Part shown: positions 9,976 through 22,135 of the stretch, piece by piece | Layout: the number at the start of each line of letters is the position of its first letter | How positions within the stretch are numbered: the stretch's first letter is position 1 | From: Marsupella aquatica | Lineage: Eukaryota > Marchantiophyta | Length of the DNA: 64,000 nt | NCBI GenBank assembly: GCA_973895155.1 | Contig: OZ316893.1 | Location: 17,484,001 to 17,548,000, forward strand | Reading direction: 5' to 3' | The notes under the pieces: generated by a model | What the model was told of the DNA's origin: nothing | Databases searched by the model: none | The model's input: the letters and a program-made list of their open reading frames with translations, nothing else | Made by a program: the position numbers and the translations under genes

Positions 9976-12470
9976 ATGCCTGGCACGCTTGCCAGAGCCG
10001 CCCGAGTGGGAGCGGCCATCCCGCTGCTTACGAAGTCTGTCATTGTCCGCCTTGAGGAGCTGGACCTGGTCCAGCAGAGATTCATTCTCTCACTTCGCCG
10101 CGTCCGTCTCCTCCGCTGTCTCCTGGCATGCCTCCTCCAGCTACTGGGCGTCGCTCGTCAGATTGCCCGCCAACTGGTCCTGCTTCTCGGCTTTGGTTTG
10201 GAGCCGTGCCACTTCGGCCTATAGCATGGCTATCTCCGCAGTGTTCCGCTGGGCCCGTTCTTCGGCCTCCTCCAGGTCTTTCTGCCAGATGACAGTTTGA
10301 TTCTTCAAACTATCAATCTGGTTCCGGAGTCGTGCAATCTTGGCCTTGTTCCCAGCTTTGGCCTATTCGGCTAGGGCGGTAAGGGCATGCGCCTTCGCTA
10401 ACAACTCATCGGCAGCTGCAACTTTGGGTCGTAGTTGCAGAAGCTCAGCCTCTTGAGTCGCAACTTCGTTCTTTAAGTATACGGACTCCACCCGGTACTG
10501 CTCTATCCTCTGAAGGGCCTCTGACTGGGCCCGACCTGCCTTTACTGCGGCAACCAACTCCTGATTGAAGAAACAGGCTACTATCCGGGCCATGAACTCC
10601 CCGGTATCCCGGGCAATTTGATGAGAGAAATCTCCCAAAATCCCGTTCAGAAATGTACCCGGTACGAAGAGTTTCGGGTGGTCCAGGTTGTGCCTCTCCG
10701 GAGTTGGGCACGGGCAGACGTCAACACGCGCGGGGGCCGGGGCAGTGACATCCAGCCCTGGGGACGTAGTGTTGGAAGGGGTTGGAGTGTCCTCCTGCAG
10801 CAATGTCCGGTCCTCCGAAATAGCCACCGGTGGGTCTTTGGGAGACCCGGGCTCGAGTAAGGCCTCCGCTGTCCCGACTTTTGTACTTGGCCCAGCCTGG
10901 TTGATCACATCTACGGTTGCGATTACCGACCCATCCGGTACCTCCTCGGCCACGGCTATAGCTACTTGTGGAGGTGGGGTGGGTGAAGCCTGCGTGGCCG
11001 CTGGACTTCGGGCCTCGGGTTGGGGCCGTCTCTCCAAGGCCGGGAAAACCCACCTAGCTGGGACCAGCTTTGTTATGTTGACACGGGGAAGGGTTCATCG
11101 ATCAAACCAAGTGTACCACTCGAGAATGATCTCGATGTGGCTAGCGAAATATGCCTTCCCGCCAATGTATAGTGTCTTTCTTCGCTGCTCCATCTCTTCA
11201 TGGAATTTCTTAGCAAAGTACGACGCCCACTTCCTAGGTCGATAGTTCTTGACCTGGATAACCTGGGCAGCGGAGATCTCCCCCCAGGGTTCCATCATGT
11301 GGAGGGCGTACCTTTGGAACTCCAGTCGCTCAGCTATCTCGGGGATGAGGCAGGTCCTCATCACGAACCCGTTGTCCACTGATCCCTTGGAGGGAAAACT
11401 CGAGGATTGGTACTTGGCTCCCTTGCCCCCGAGAGCCCATGATTCGACTCGGTGGTCACCTTCGGGTAACCCGAAGATCATCTTGAGCCGTTCTTCCGTG
11501 AGGGACATATTCCTTCCCCGCAGCCAAGTATGTTGACGTGCGTCAGCATAATTCTTGACGAATTCCGTCATGTCCTCCCCATAGTACTTGCAAGTGTTTC
11601 AGGGGAGAGAGGCGAGGTGCTCGAATCCCTGAGTTTTCAGGTACACCGCATGTTTGGGATGGAGGATGTTTTTATGCACGTTTTCCCCCATGCGGTGCAT
11701 TGTCACCTTGGCCGCGGCTACCGTGGCCATTGGTAACCCAGATGCAGCAGCGGGTTCCTTCCTCTTCTTCCCCCGTGACTGGCTCGGGGAGGGTGACACC
11801 TCCCCATCCTCTCGATCGGCCATAGGTAATGCTACCACCGTTAGTATTGGGCCCTGGGGCGGCCACGGTCACCGTGTTGTCTATTGGAGCCGCTCCTTGG
11901 GTCCGGACATGGGGAGGGGACGATGTAGTGCCGGCCCCCTGAGTGTTCGCTCCTCTGGGCTGCCTGAGCAAGGGTGGGGTAGCCTCGTCGTCGTCGCTAA
12001 GGTCCACAACGTTGATGATGGAGCGTACTTGTATTGGCGGGGCGATCGGCGGTGTGTGTTGGCTAGGCTGAGGCTGAGACTGAAACTGAGCCTGAGTCTG
12101 CGTTGGTGCGGGTACGGGTATGGGGTCGACTGGGCCGGCGCCGGCGGTTGAGGGTCTAGTTCCCATGAAGCTCTGCAGGTGCTGGTAGAAGTTCTCCAAA
12201 GCAAGTGCAGACGGCCTTGTCGAACGGGTAGTGCTGGACTCGCTGTTGATGATAGCCCGAACCTGAGCAGGGATGTGGTCGAAGTGATGTCGTTGCAAGT
12301 CGATCGTACCCGGGATATTGAAGACCTCGTCCGGAAGCCGAAGCAATGCTTCCCAGAAACCGATATATTTGTCTCCGTTGAAGAAATACCCAGATACCTC
12401 TGCTGGTCGGAAAATCTCGCTCTGAGATGGGTAGTCAAAGTTAAGGATATAGTGGTGTCATCCTGCTAGG
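9976..12470 (-). pseudogene. Family B PMD-like/coiled-coil protein gene of g
   Basis: Read on the - strand from about 12470: an N-terminal segment ending PGTIDLQRHHFDHIPAQVRA, a Pro/Gln-rich linker with an acidic DLSDDDE patch, a basic KKRKEP, and then the conserved core: HRMGENVHKNILHPKHAVYL, FGLPEGDHRVES, GFVMRTCLIPEIAERLEFQR, EISAAQVIQV, and GGKAYFASHIEIILEWY. After a Pro/Ala linker comes CPCPTPERHNLDHPKLF and a long coiled coil to about 9976. The FGLP...NGF.MRTC...P.I.E...F pattern aligns with the family A protein and resembles plant-mobile-domain proteins. Frameshifts and stops break it near 11590, 11090 and 10365. The role is unknown; no DDE, RT or nuclease motif is visible. Confidence 0.7.
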
Positions 12471-12710
12471 CGGATGGCTCTCTTGTACTCGTGTTTGATT
12501 TTGTATCGGCGCGGGTTGGTGTGTTTCAATGAGTCGGCCAAGTGTCTTCCGGTAGATAGGAACTGCGTCCAAAATCAAATGGCCGAATTGGAGAGGATTG
12601 TGTGCGACATTCAGAGAAGATAGCAGTGGCGACTAAGAGAGAACGAGAGAGCTGGGGTCAAAGCTGGCGCCTGGACTGATGGACTGGTGCACTACAAAGG
12701 GTCGGCTCCC

Positions 12711-12718
12711 TTTTTATA
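12711..12718 (-). promoter_or_regulatory. TATA box of element g
   Basis: TATAAAAA on the - strand, about 360 bases inside the right terminus and upstream of the g gene. The equivalent box is TATAAAAG at 50367 in f and TATAAAA at 24601 in h, at a similar distance from the same terminus. Confidence 0.7.
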
Positions 12719-14653
12719 CCTTGAGGGCTCGTCGATCACCCGACGTCTCCTCGTTGCCTATAGGCTGAACCGTTCACGCTTATAGTGTACCGGCCACTCT
12801 GCCGGTCTGAGTCAGCGCGTGTCAGTGGCCGCTTCTCTAAGTCCGTTATACGGACCCGAGGGAGGGGCCCCTCCACGCTCGCAACCCGGGCGTGCAAATG
12901 GCGACATGCCGCCAGTCCAAACATGAATTCCCTTTATTGACTAATGATTTCCTACTCATAATGGTTACCTAAATACTGTCGTTATGCTAATAATAGCGGC
13001 CTAAGATACCCCTAATGCGCATGCTAAGCGCGGTCTAGACTGAATTACTCATTACTCGCTGTACCGGCGGCGTCACACATTGTCCTCCTCTCTATAACTC
13101 ATTATGGAGTGAGAGACACAATCGTGGAACTTGACTACCTTAACACTTAGCTCCGGCGTTGCTGACTCCGACGCCAAGCTCCCTTATGGTCCAGGCCCGA
13201 ATAGGCCATCAAGGGAGGACTTAGCATGGGGAGACTTGTGGGCAATGAGACGTGGTGCTAGCAAAGGCAAGGAGCCAAGCTGGTGACACACACTAAGGAC
13301 TTGGACTAGCTAAGAGCTGGTTGGGTCAAGGGGAAATGGGTCGGGCTCAAGGACGACTGTCCGGACCTCCGGATGGACTTTGAGTTCTGAGGGCTTGAGT
13401 GTGAGCTCCTCTTGGGCCCAAGGCCAAGGGAGTTGACGCCATGAGCAATGGACGCTTGGGGCGCAAGTTATGGCCCGATCCAGGTTGGGCCGATCGGGAG
13501 CCCCAAGCGGCAATGAGACCTGAGGACCTAGGTATGAGCACTAGGTCGGCCCAATCACAATGGGCTAAGGCACTCCGCTTGCGGATGCCTAACAAGAAAG
13601 TTATGGGCGTTGCCAGTTGGTGGCACGCCCATTATGCGCAATAGGATGAGGGTTGGGGGCCAATGTTTAGGGACCAAAGCTGATACGGGGGTGGTAGGTC
13701 TCCAGAAGCATATATGAGAGGAGTGGTGTCTCCCTGGGGGCTAAGGGCGAGCCGAAGCCGTGAGCCGCGGCGGTCGCGACACTAAGGGAAACCGTCAAAC
13801 GGAAACGGCGATATCTTCCCAACGGGAAATCCGTTGGATAACTTCTTGGGTGCGTTGGAAAAATCTCAACAAGGGCTATGCCCTCCTGAGATCAGATGGG
13901 TCTGGGGGAACCATGGGTTCTCAAGGTTTGTGGGTGTTAACTCGCCCGCTTGGCAAGTCCTGCCGAACAGCAGCCAAGCCGCGTTCAGTCTCCCAAGGGA
14001 GCTTGCGTTGGGGAGGCAAGGCCAAATAGGTGTGGAGGTTGAGTTCCAAGAGTTTTTGGCCCCTAGACCATCAGTGAGGCAAATTGGGAGTTGGTTGCTA
14101 GAGTCGGGGCCATTCTGGTCCCTGCGTGTTGGGACAAGCTACGCTATTTGGGCCATGAGCATGTCCTAGGATCAGGGCGGTCAGTTGGTGATGGGTAGGT
14201 ACGAGGGGGAACCCGGGCCGCGCCCAAGGAAGGAGTTATTCTAGACAAACAGTGGGCGTGGGTTCTGGTTCTGGCTTATGGCATCGGGAGGACCTATCGC
14301 TGACCTATTTACCAATGTCTGTTGAGCTTGAGTTAGGATGCTAGACTTGGCGAGTTCTAGATCCTGAAGGGTTACTTACCGAGGTGCTTGGTTGCCTGTG
14401 TGGTGCGTCCCATGGCTCCCTAAACCCAAGAAACCCCCCAGCTCAAGCCGATTCCCGTAGGTTTCGTGCTTGGCGAGGCCGTTTCCGCGGCTTAGCGGCA
14501 TGGGACGCTGCTAACCTTCTACTACTACTATTAACATTTTACACACATATACTGGACAGATCCTTCATCGGGTCATGAGATACGTAGCCGGCCTAATATA
14601 GGCCTTCCCCTGTCTTCCCCTGTCTTCCCCTCCGTCTTGTTAGGTATGTTTGG

Positions 14654-14669
14654 ATTCCGCCGCCGGAAT
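14654..14669. other. Conserved 3'-module palindrome, element b
   Basis: ATTCCGCCGCCGGAAT lies 255 bases from the terminus. Nearby GGCTTGGTTAAGCC (about 14682-14695) is an inverted repeat that could form a hairpin. Confidence 0.8.
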
Positions 14670-15318
14670 GATCCCCAATAGGCTTGGTTAAGCCGCTAAG
14701 ACCTCTCTCAGCTCGACACATCCAACTCTCACTCCCCTGCTTACTTTCCTTCCTTCTGTTGATGTGGGCACTCTTCACACAAGTTAATGCGACACACAAA
14801 TAGCAAAATGACTCATTCTGACTGAGTCATACCATGCACTTGCCATACAAACAGTACATCTCATACACAAGTTCTGCGAACTAAGCCGTGAGGCCAACTC
14901 TATTCAGCTCTTAGGCATGAGGAAACATGAATATACACAAGGGTCACTGTATGACTAACCGAGAGCTTCTCGTACTACTTGATCCCAGCCCGGCTGGTGC
15001 AAACTAAAAACTTGCTAAAGAAGAGGCCCTGAGCTCCCCGCTGCCCAGGTACTTATCCTGGTAGTGGATCCGCCATTCTTTGCATCGTAAGCCTAATCTA
15101 CTTAACAGTAATCTACTTGCCCGAATCTACCTATGTACAGCAAGGCAGGAGCACAAGTGTTGCTCCTACCAGTGGGACCGCAATCCCACAAGCTAAGTGT
15201 CAGGGCCGCTCCTGGTTCTGATCCTAATCCTAAACGTGGAGATCCGCGCCCGCCCTGCCCACTCACGCCTCCTCCCTCCACGTCCGCCCTCCCTAAAAGG
15301 AATGGCGCCCTTGCACCG

Positions 15319-18300
15319 TCACGACACCGGTGGTGGATCCTCAATGGACGCCCCCAACACTTCCTCCTCAGCCACTGCCGTTGGCCCGCCTACTGACAGA
15401 TTACCTGCCCTTGACCGAGTCAACTCTCCATCGGCCTGACTGGGTCCACCTTCGGCTTCAGCCTCGACACCGGCCTCGGCAATACCCACGGCTTCGGCCT
15501 CAGCCACTCCCACGGCTTCGGCTTCAGCCACTCCCTCGGCTTCGGCTTCAGCCACTCCCTCGGCTTCGGCTTCAGCCACCCCCACGGCTTCGGCCTCCCC
15601 TTCCCCTAGGGTAGTTGGATCCTTAGCCGTGACCCTGTCTGGGGTCGGTGCTGGGTCTACCTCCTTGATCACCACGGCCTGTGAAGTCGTATTACTCCTT
15701 GACCCTGAAGGTTTCCGCTTCTTCTTCGTTGGTGGCTCGGCAGCTGGTCCCTTCCCCTTCCCACTTACTTCCGGCACTGGTGCAGGTGGCGCGGCTTGTC
15801 CTTCGGCAATTACCACCCCTGGTAACTGGTTTGTCCCAACAGGAGATGGACCTGCTGCAGCTAAGCATTTAAATACTGCGGCTTGTTTCTTCAGCCGCTC
15901 TGTTTGGTTGTCGGCCCGCCGCTGTAGGTTCTCCATCTTCCTCGTGATTTCCTCCAACTCCTCTTGGGTTTCATCCAGGTCCTTACGTGCCCCCTCCAGC
16001 TCGTTTTTGGCCTCCTCCTGCTCCCTGTGGGCTTCCTCCAATTCCTTCTTCAAGGTAGCCCTCTCCTCCTGGGTTGCTCTTAGCTCCTTGTCGAGCTCTG
16101 CAATGATGACAGACTCCATCTGGTTCATCTTGGCGTAAGTCTGTTCGAGCATCTCGTCCTTCTCCCTTAGGTCGGCCTTGAAGCTGGTCGTCAGGGACGC
16201 AAGCTCCTGCTGCAGCGCCATAATCCCTTGATAGGATTTCCCTAACTCGACCTCCTTCTGCTCAAGGGCTCCGCGGATTTTCTTGAGCTCCCCTTTCAAC
16301 GCCCATTCCTTTCTTTGGGTCTCCGCCATGGCCCGGCTGTTGGCTGTTATGTGGGCCTCCTCTGTATTCTTCAGCTCTTGCTTCCACTTTTCCCTCTCTT
16401 TGATCGTGTCGGCCAACTCTTCCTGCGTCTGAGTCAGTTTATCCTTGATATTCTGATTATCAGCCTGCGCGGCGTCCAACTGCCCCTGCATGATGTTCAG
16501 CTCATGTCGTTTAATCCGCAGTTCATCTTGGGCTTTCTTGGCCGCCCTTAGATCTTCAATCTCGGCTCCCATCCTCCTAAGCCGCCGAATGACCTCGTCC
16601 TTCTTGCTTCTCTCTAAAGCCACCGCTTCTTCTAATTGGTGCTTCTCCAACTGCTCCCTATGGAAAAAGGGTCCTACCTCCAACTCCTCTCCAAAGATGC
16701 CGAGCGCAAGTTCCCCACACATCTCACCATACTCCATGGCTCTATTCTTAGCGTAGGTGGAGTAAGTAGAAGTGATCGGCATCGCCCATCGTGGCCTCTG
16801 CTCCCAAGCCGTCCTGCGGATCTCTTCAATCGTGGCTAGAGGTTTGCTTCCTTTTTCGGCTAGCCGCCTGATGTCCTCCGACCAATCTCCTCCTGGTAAA
16901 TCCTTTTCCTTAGCCAGGGCGGCCTCTTCCTCCTGCTTGATTCGCTCCTGAAATTCCTGCACCGTCTATTTTATGTCGTCGAAGCTCGGGGGAGCAACAT
17001 CTGGTGGGGGAGACTCAGGGCTACTCTGCTGGTTGGGGTCCCCTCGCACTACCCTTGGAAGTGTGGGGACAAACCGGCCACAGGTCCTTACTCCTGGAAC
17101 GTGATGGTCCGACCCATAGTCGGAATTATCATGGCTGCAGTCCTCCACTGCCTCCTCTACCTCTTGGATTTCCGGCTTCTCCCTCTCCTCTTCCTCGGTA
17201 GGAGCTTCAGGCAATTCTGCCTCAGATTCGGAGCTTGAGGTTCCCACGTACATTCGAACACCTGGCTTGGATTCCGGCCTGATTCTCTCCTTGTCTCCAG
17301 CAAAGGGGTTTTCTCTTGTGAGCCGGTGTAGGCCTACCTCTGTAGTAGTGTCCTGCATTGTTGCCGTTGCCGTTGTTGTTGCCGATGCCGATTTCTTTTC
17401 TTTCTCCAGTAGTTTCAGCAGACTCTGCATGCCTGGTTGCTGCATCGGCAAGTCTTCCTTCCTGGGCCTAAACACCTGCTCGATCGTAGGACTAACAGGT
17501 GGTTGAGGCTTCTCAGCCAACGGCCTCGGCGTTGGAGCTTCCTCGGGTGCCCTTACCTGCAGGGGAAGTACCGGGGCAAAAGTCTGACCTCTGGCATACC
17601 GGCACAACAGCGGCGTGTGATAGCCAAGCCGCGACACGCTCCCCATGCCGATTACCTGCTGCTCCTCCTTTAAGATCTTCTTCAATTGGTTGAGGAGGTA
17701 CCCGTTGTAGTCCCGGCTTGGGTCTGGCCTTTCTGCCAGATAGACCTGTGCCTTGCCGATCTCTGCCCTCGGCAAGTTACAATGCATGGTCACCCGCAAG
17801 AAGTCGATCATCTCTCCTATGTGCGGGTTGGTGCAGGTGTTCCGGAAGAAGCCATTCTTCGTTGATGGCCCGGGGAACGACCGGAACTCCTTGTCAGGCA
17901 AGGTCTTCCTGGTATCAACTTTGGTCTTATTGCCCATCGGCAAGCCAAACACTTCGGCAATCATCTTGGGAGTAAGATAGAAATCCTTCCCATATATCCT
18001 CGTGCAATTGGTCTCGGGTTCCCATGACCCCACGAATTCTAATAGGTCTGACTCCGGTACCTCCGGCTTCAGCCATGGTAATCTTACAAAGGCCTCCAAG
18101 CCGGATCCGGCCATGAAGCCTTGGTACTTCTTGGTCTGCATGGCCGTAAAGCATGCATCCTCCTCCCGTGCAAAATGTAGTTGCACCTCCACCGGTAGGG
18201 TTGCCGCCCAGCCCTTCCAGGTGTCATCCCTGGTTGGAATGGCCTTGATGGGATCGACCTCCTCCTCTTCGGCTTCTCCCTGCCTCCTGCTCTGCTGCTC

Positions 18301-18990
18301 GGCTGGCTTCTTTGGTGCCGCCGACCTCATTCTTTTTGCCGGGGTGGCTTCATCGTTGACGGCTCCCTTCCTCTTCATCTCTGCTGCCGTGGAGGTTTCT
18401 CCTAGCACCGTTGCCTGGGTCCACCTTTCCGTGCTACCCTTTAATTCCCAGTGTATGTCGTTGCAGTTCTTGATGGCCTCTCGGATGCCGACGACGCTGT
18501 CTTTGCAAAACAGAAGATCGTCGAGTTGATTGGAAGTAGGCGTCCACAGGAACTCGTCCTTGATGAGTTCGCCTCCTAAGAAAGCCGTCTTCTGCAGCTC
18601 CCACAATCGAGCGAGCTCCTGCCGTTCTCGAGCTGCCCTTTCTGACTCCTCGTCCTCGTAAGTCTTGATGTACTCAGTTGCCCGTTCGAACAGGCATCCC
18701 CAGAAATGTGCCGCTTGATTGACGTTGCTCATACCCTCCTTAGGTTGATCGTCGGTATCTACTCTCTCCCCGAGTGCTTGCCTAAGCAGCTGACAGTAGT
18801 TGGCCTCCCGTAGTCGTCTGCCTAGTTCGTGCTCGCAAATGAGCCACCATCTCCTGCAAGCGCTCCTTACCCCTCTCCTCTGCCGGTCCTTCTTCCCGTT
18901 GATCCTTCCTAGCCGCCGACGCTTAACGCGCCCTAACCCTAATCGGGTTTTCACCCTCAGCCTTACCTCCGGCCTCTGCCCGGGTTCCAT
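15319..18990 (-). pseudogene. Family A PMD-like/coiled-coil protein, one stop codon
   Basis: This is a single frame of about 1,220 codons broken only by TAG at 16963-16965. Copy c has CAG at the same place, so the gene was continuous. I chose the ATG at 18990 (ACCATGG context, MEPGQRPE), just downstream of a TATA-like box. Domains in order: basic N-terminus (about 1-60); helical region with NQAAHFWGCLFERATEYI; a KRxRSAAPKK basic patch and acidic linker (about 200-260); the PMD-like core with YGKDFYLTPKMIAEVFGLP, NGFFRNTCTNPHIGEM and YNGYLLNQLKKIL (about 300-470); a Pro/Ser-rich acidic linker; a long coiled coil (about 720-1080); and an Ala/Glu repeat tail. The protein looks structural or DNA-binding rather than catalytic. 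No DDE triad or RT motif is visible. It is the best copy for defining the family. Confidence 0.8.
15440..15605 (-). repeat. Coding minisatellite, Ala/Glu-rich C-terminus
   Basis: GGCTTCGGCTTCAGCCACTC units repeat with periods of 18-30 bp. They encode AEAEGVAEAEA-type repeats on the - strand at the end of the family A protein of b. Copy c has a shorter, non-repetitive equivalent, so the length varies between copies. Confidence 0.8.
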
Positions 18991-19005
18991 GGTTGCCCCT
19001 AATTG

Positions 19006-19015
19006 TTTATATTTT
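19006..19015 (-). promoter_or_regulatory. TATA-like box of element b
   Basis: AAAATATAAA on the - strand lies about 90 bases inside the terminus and 16 bases before the chosen ATG. The same box is conserved in c (32460-32469) and a. The close spacing to the ATG makes it uncertain whether it is the core promoter. Confidence 0.4.
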
Positions 19016-19303
19016 CCTTGTTTTGTCACTATACTAAGGTGTTCCTAGGGTGCCTTCCTGCTTTACCCACTTAACCGGCCGAGTGATTCCTGTCTAGGCA
19101 TCACAGCCTGTGCAGACAGTGAGGACCGTTGAGTAGAGGTCATGTTGGAGAGCAAGTGCGGCTTTGTATGGGAGGGGCCGCTGGCGGTGCAAGGGGCACT
19201 AGGGTGCTTGCTCAAGGTATTCCGTGGAGGCGTTCGGGCACCAGGGGTACTTAGGCGTGAGTGCTGGGATTGGTGAGGGCGCTGGGTGGCTAGGTCCACC
19301 ACT

Positions 19304-19562
19304 GACACCTATCTTTGGTGTGTCTAGGAGCTCCACAATGATCACATTGTTGCTGATCAGGTGCTGAGGCCCCTCCTAGCCCTCTATGACCAGGGAAATA
19401 TTGCTACGCATGATCCCCACCAAAGGTCCAACATCCTAACTGCTGTCTAGCATAGGAAGGCACAAGTCTCTGATTTGTAGAATCCCATGTAGTGGGTTTC
19501 TCCCTTTGGCTCTTACGTGCAGTAGGTTGTGATGTGGGTGTAGATGCAGCCTTTGGTGCCTC
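19304..19562 (-). pseudogene. gag: R1 gag nucleocapsid with zinc knuckle
   Basis: On the - strand the DNA at 19346-19305 encodes CDHCGAPRHTKDRC, an exact CX2CX4HX4C zinc knuckle, in frame with an upstream basic, Ser/Thr/Pro-rich stretch (TARKSQREKPTTW). The last Cys codon is where element k was inserted. On the other side of k, at 13119-13083, the reading continues into the RGG tail. R2 has the same knuckle near 33035-33080 with a stop codon inside. The knuckle would bind element RNA. Confidence 0.75.
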
Positions 19563-19731
19563 CGTCACGCCGTAAGCTTCGTCCTTACATGGATTTTGGC
19601 TTAGACGGGCATAATCTTCATTAGCTTTGAGGGATCAGGCAAGGAGGGATGTGCAAACTGAACCTTACTCCCGTAATCTAGTGCTAAGTGCACCTAGTCC
19701 TACTTACAGAAATGTCATGGGTATAGTTTGT

Positions 19732-19747
19732 GTTCCGCCACCAGAAC
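19732..19747. other. Conserved 3'-module palindrome, element h
   Basis: GTTCCGCCACCAGAAC lies 169 bases from the terminus; two arm positions have decayed. Confidence 0.7.
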
Positions 19748-21959
19748 GTACCTTAAGTCAATAGCTGGATTGACCCCAGCTTAAGGGCTTCTAAGCCTTT
19801 GTGCTGTCCACCTCCAATCCGGATCCGATGATACGAGTATCCAACCCGGGCTCACAACCACTATCCATAGCCGACACCCCGTGCACGGCTCGTATAATGT
19901 GTTTGGCCAAGCATTCTCTACCCATATACGAGATTCATACATGCAACTGAACTCACAAGCATTCAATCTCGGTTTACACAAAGGAAATGGTGGGAAAAGA
20001 CTTTACTTCAGAACCCGTCATACACATACACATAGTTGACTCGACATCTCTTGAGTGAACAGGCCCAACGGCAGAGAGGCGTACACTACAACGGAGCCCG
20101 GCTCTGCACTCGCCCAACGAGCTTAGTTGTACCCTCCCTCCTTGGTGCTCTTTTACTCACAAAGACCGGAACTCCCCGCACATACTATGGATGCCCGGTT
20201 TTGAAACTAAAACCCCTTGCCTCTACCGGGGGGTGCACTAAATACTAAGAGCCGGGGCTCGGAGCGGCCACGTGCTTGAATCTATGTTATCCAAGATTCT
20301 AAACTTTGCTAACTATTAGGCCGTAAAATGGCGTGTCTTACTCTAACATTCTAACTACAAAGGTTGGTCGGATAGGACAGCGCTGCTAACTAGTTTTGGC
20401 GCTTGTCCTTATTGTCTAACTACCCTACTCCTAACTCTATCCTAAACCTACTTCGCTGCTAATGTCTGGCACGCTTGCTAGACCTGCCTGAGTTGGATTT
20501 GGAGCGACCATCCCATTGTCTCCTGAGCCGGTCGGCGTCCTGCTTGAGCAACTGGACCTGGTCCAGCAAAGATTCGTTCTCTCACTTCACCGCATCCGTC
20601 TCCTCCGTGGCTTCTTGGCATGCCTCTTCCAATTGTTGGGCGTCGCTCGTAAGCTTGTCCACCAATTGGGCCTGCTTTGTGGCTTCTCCTTGAAGCCGTG
20701 GCACTTCTGCCTTTGGGGCGCCTATCTCGGTTGCGTCTCGCTAGGCCCGGGCGTCGGCCTCCTCCACATCTTTTTTCAGATGGCGGCTTGTCCCTTCATA
20801 CCGTCAATTTGGGTTTGGGGCCGTGCAATCTCGACATCCTTCCCAGCTCTGGCCTGTTCTGCCAAGGCTGCCCGGGCCCTAGCTTTGACCACCTAATCTT
20901 CTGTGGCCGCTAACTGAGGTCAAAGCAGTTGAAGTTTGGTCTCCTGGGCTAAAACTTTATCTTTCAGGTGGGTAGACTCAACCCGATACCGCTCTATCCT
21001 CTGCATGGCCTCAGCCTGTGCAAACCCTACTTGCACGGCTGCAACCAATTCCTGGTTGAAGAAGTAGGCCACATTCCATGCCATGAACTCCCCAGTATCT
21101 TGCGCAATTTGTTGGGAGAAGTCACCCAGCGACCCATTCAAAACCGTGCACGGTGCAAAGAGTTTTGGGTACTCCAGATTATGCCCACTTGGGTTCGGGC
21201 AAGGGCAGACCCAAGCTCGCGCGGGAGTTAGAGTGGTGACATCCAGCCCTTAAAATATGACGGCAGAGAGGGCTGGGTTTGCACGGGATGAGCGGTTCTC
21301 CTGGATAGTTGTGGAGGGTACCGAGGTGTCCTTTGTAACCAAAGTCTCGGGCCCGGGGCCGGCTTCTGCTAGCCCGGCTTTGATGGTCGCGCTAACCTGG
21401 TTGATCAAATCCAGGGTCGCGATATCCGCATCGTCCGGTACAGACAGAGGGGCGGCAGCAGCTGGTTGTGGGGCCGGGGTAGTCGTGGGCCTCATAGCCG
21501 CTGGACTTCTGGCCTTGGGTTGGGGTCGCCTTTCCCGGGCCTGGAATACCCACCGTGATGGGGTTAGCTCGGGCTCGTTGAGCCGAGGGAGGCTTTGGCA
21601 GTCAAAACGGGCATACCACTTGATGATTATTTCAATGTGGCTTGTGAGGTATGCCTTTCCGCCGAGGTACAAGATCTTTCTTCGTTGCTCCATCTCCTCG
21701 TGGAACTTCTTGGCAAAGAACGAAGCCCACTTCCTAGGCCGGTAGCTCTCGACCTGGATTACTTGGGCGGCGGATATCTCGCCCCTTGGCTCCATCATGT
21801 GGAGGGCGTACCTCTAGAACTCCAGCTGCTCCGCTATCTCCAAGATAAGGCATGTCCTCATCAAGAATCCGCTATCGTGGAGAGTTTTTGTTTAGTAAGT
21901 TCCTCCTAAGTATAGCTTAGTAGTATAGGATAGTAGTTTGAATTCTCGCATTATATGCA

Positions 21960-22135
21960 GTCTATAGTGTGCATGCTACCGTGCACGACTTACAGTGTGC
22001 ATGCTACAGTGTACGATCTATAGTGTGCATGCTACAGTGTACGGTCTACAGAGTGCATGCTATAGTACACGATCTACAGTATGCATGCTACAATGTACAA
22101 TCTACAGTGTGCATGCTACAGTGTACTGCCTACAG
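21960..22135 (+). repeat. 28-bp tandem repeat, 6 copies
   Basis: GCATGCTACAGTGTAC recurs at 21971, 21999, 22027, 22055, 22083 and 22111, exactly 28 bases apart. Each unit contains the palindrome GCATGC. It lies about 105 bp upstream of a TATA box. Confidence 0.92.

Larger units (their letters stand above)
9084..13077 (-). mobile_element. Element g: family B PMD element, 3994 bp
   Basis: The ends are TGTCACGTCGTC on the left and GGCGGCGTCACA on the right (inverted repeat, 9 of 12 matches), with the 5-bp duplication CATTG at 9079-9083 and 13078-13082. There is no LTR. It carries one - strand gene, a TATA box at 12711-12718 and the shared 3' palindrome at 9252. Its length equals that of f without its nested insert (about 3.99 kb). 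It is inserted in R1. Confidence 0.9.
14399..19105 (-). mobile_element. Element b: full-length family A PMD element, 4707 bp
   Basis: It starts TGTGGTGCGTCCC and ends AGGCATCACA, with the 5-bp duplication GCCTG at 14394-14398 and 19106-19110. No LTRs: the two ends do not resemble each other beyond the short inverted repeat (TGTGGTGCG against TGTGATGCC). It holds one long - strand gene, a TATA-like box at 19006-19015 and about 0.9 kb of non-coding 3' sequence with the conserved palindrome. It differs in length from c by only 5 bp. Confidence 0.92.
13120..19303. mobile_element. Element k: non-coding TIR element, split by b
   Basis: R1 reading breaks inside the last Cys codon of its zinc knuckle and resumes at 13119. 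The insert is bounded by GACAC at 13115-13119 and 19304-19308. Its ends AATCGTGGAACTTG and, reverse-complemented, AGTGGTGGACCTAG match at 10 of 14 positions. Without nested b it is about 1.47 kb. The 1.27 kb left part (13120-14393) has no ORF I believe in; a few short open frames have no recognisable content. The class is unknown. Confidence 0.6.

Noticed and set aside
11672-12151. Overlapping + strand ORFs in element g with Gly/Trp-rich text
   Set aside because: They are antisense to the Pro/Gln-rich linker of the real - strand gene.
15330-15614. 94-codon + strand ORF with RLRLQPLPRLRLQPLPR repeats
   Set aside because: It is the antisense of the Ala/Glu minisatellite at the end of the family A gene.
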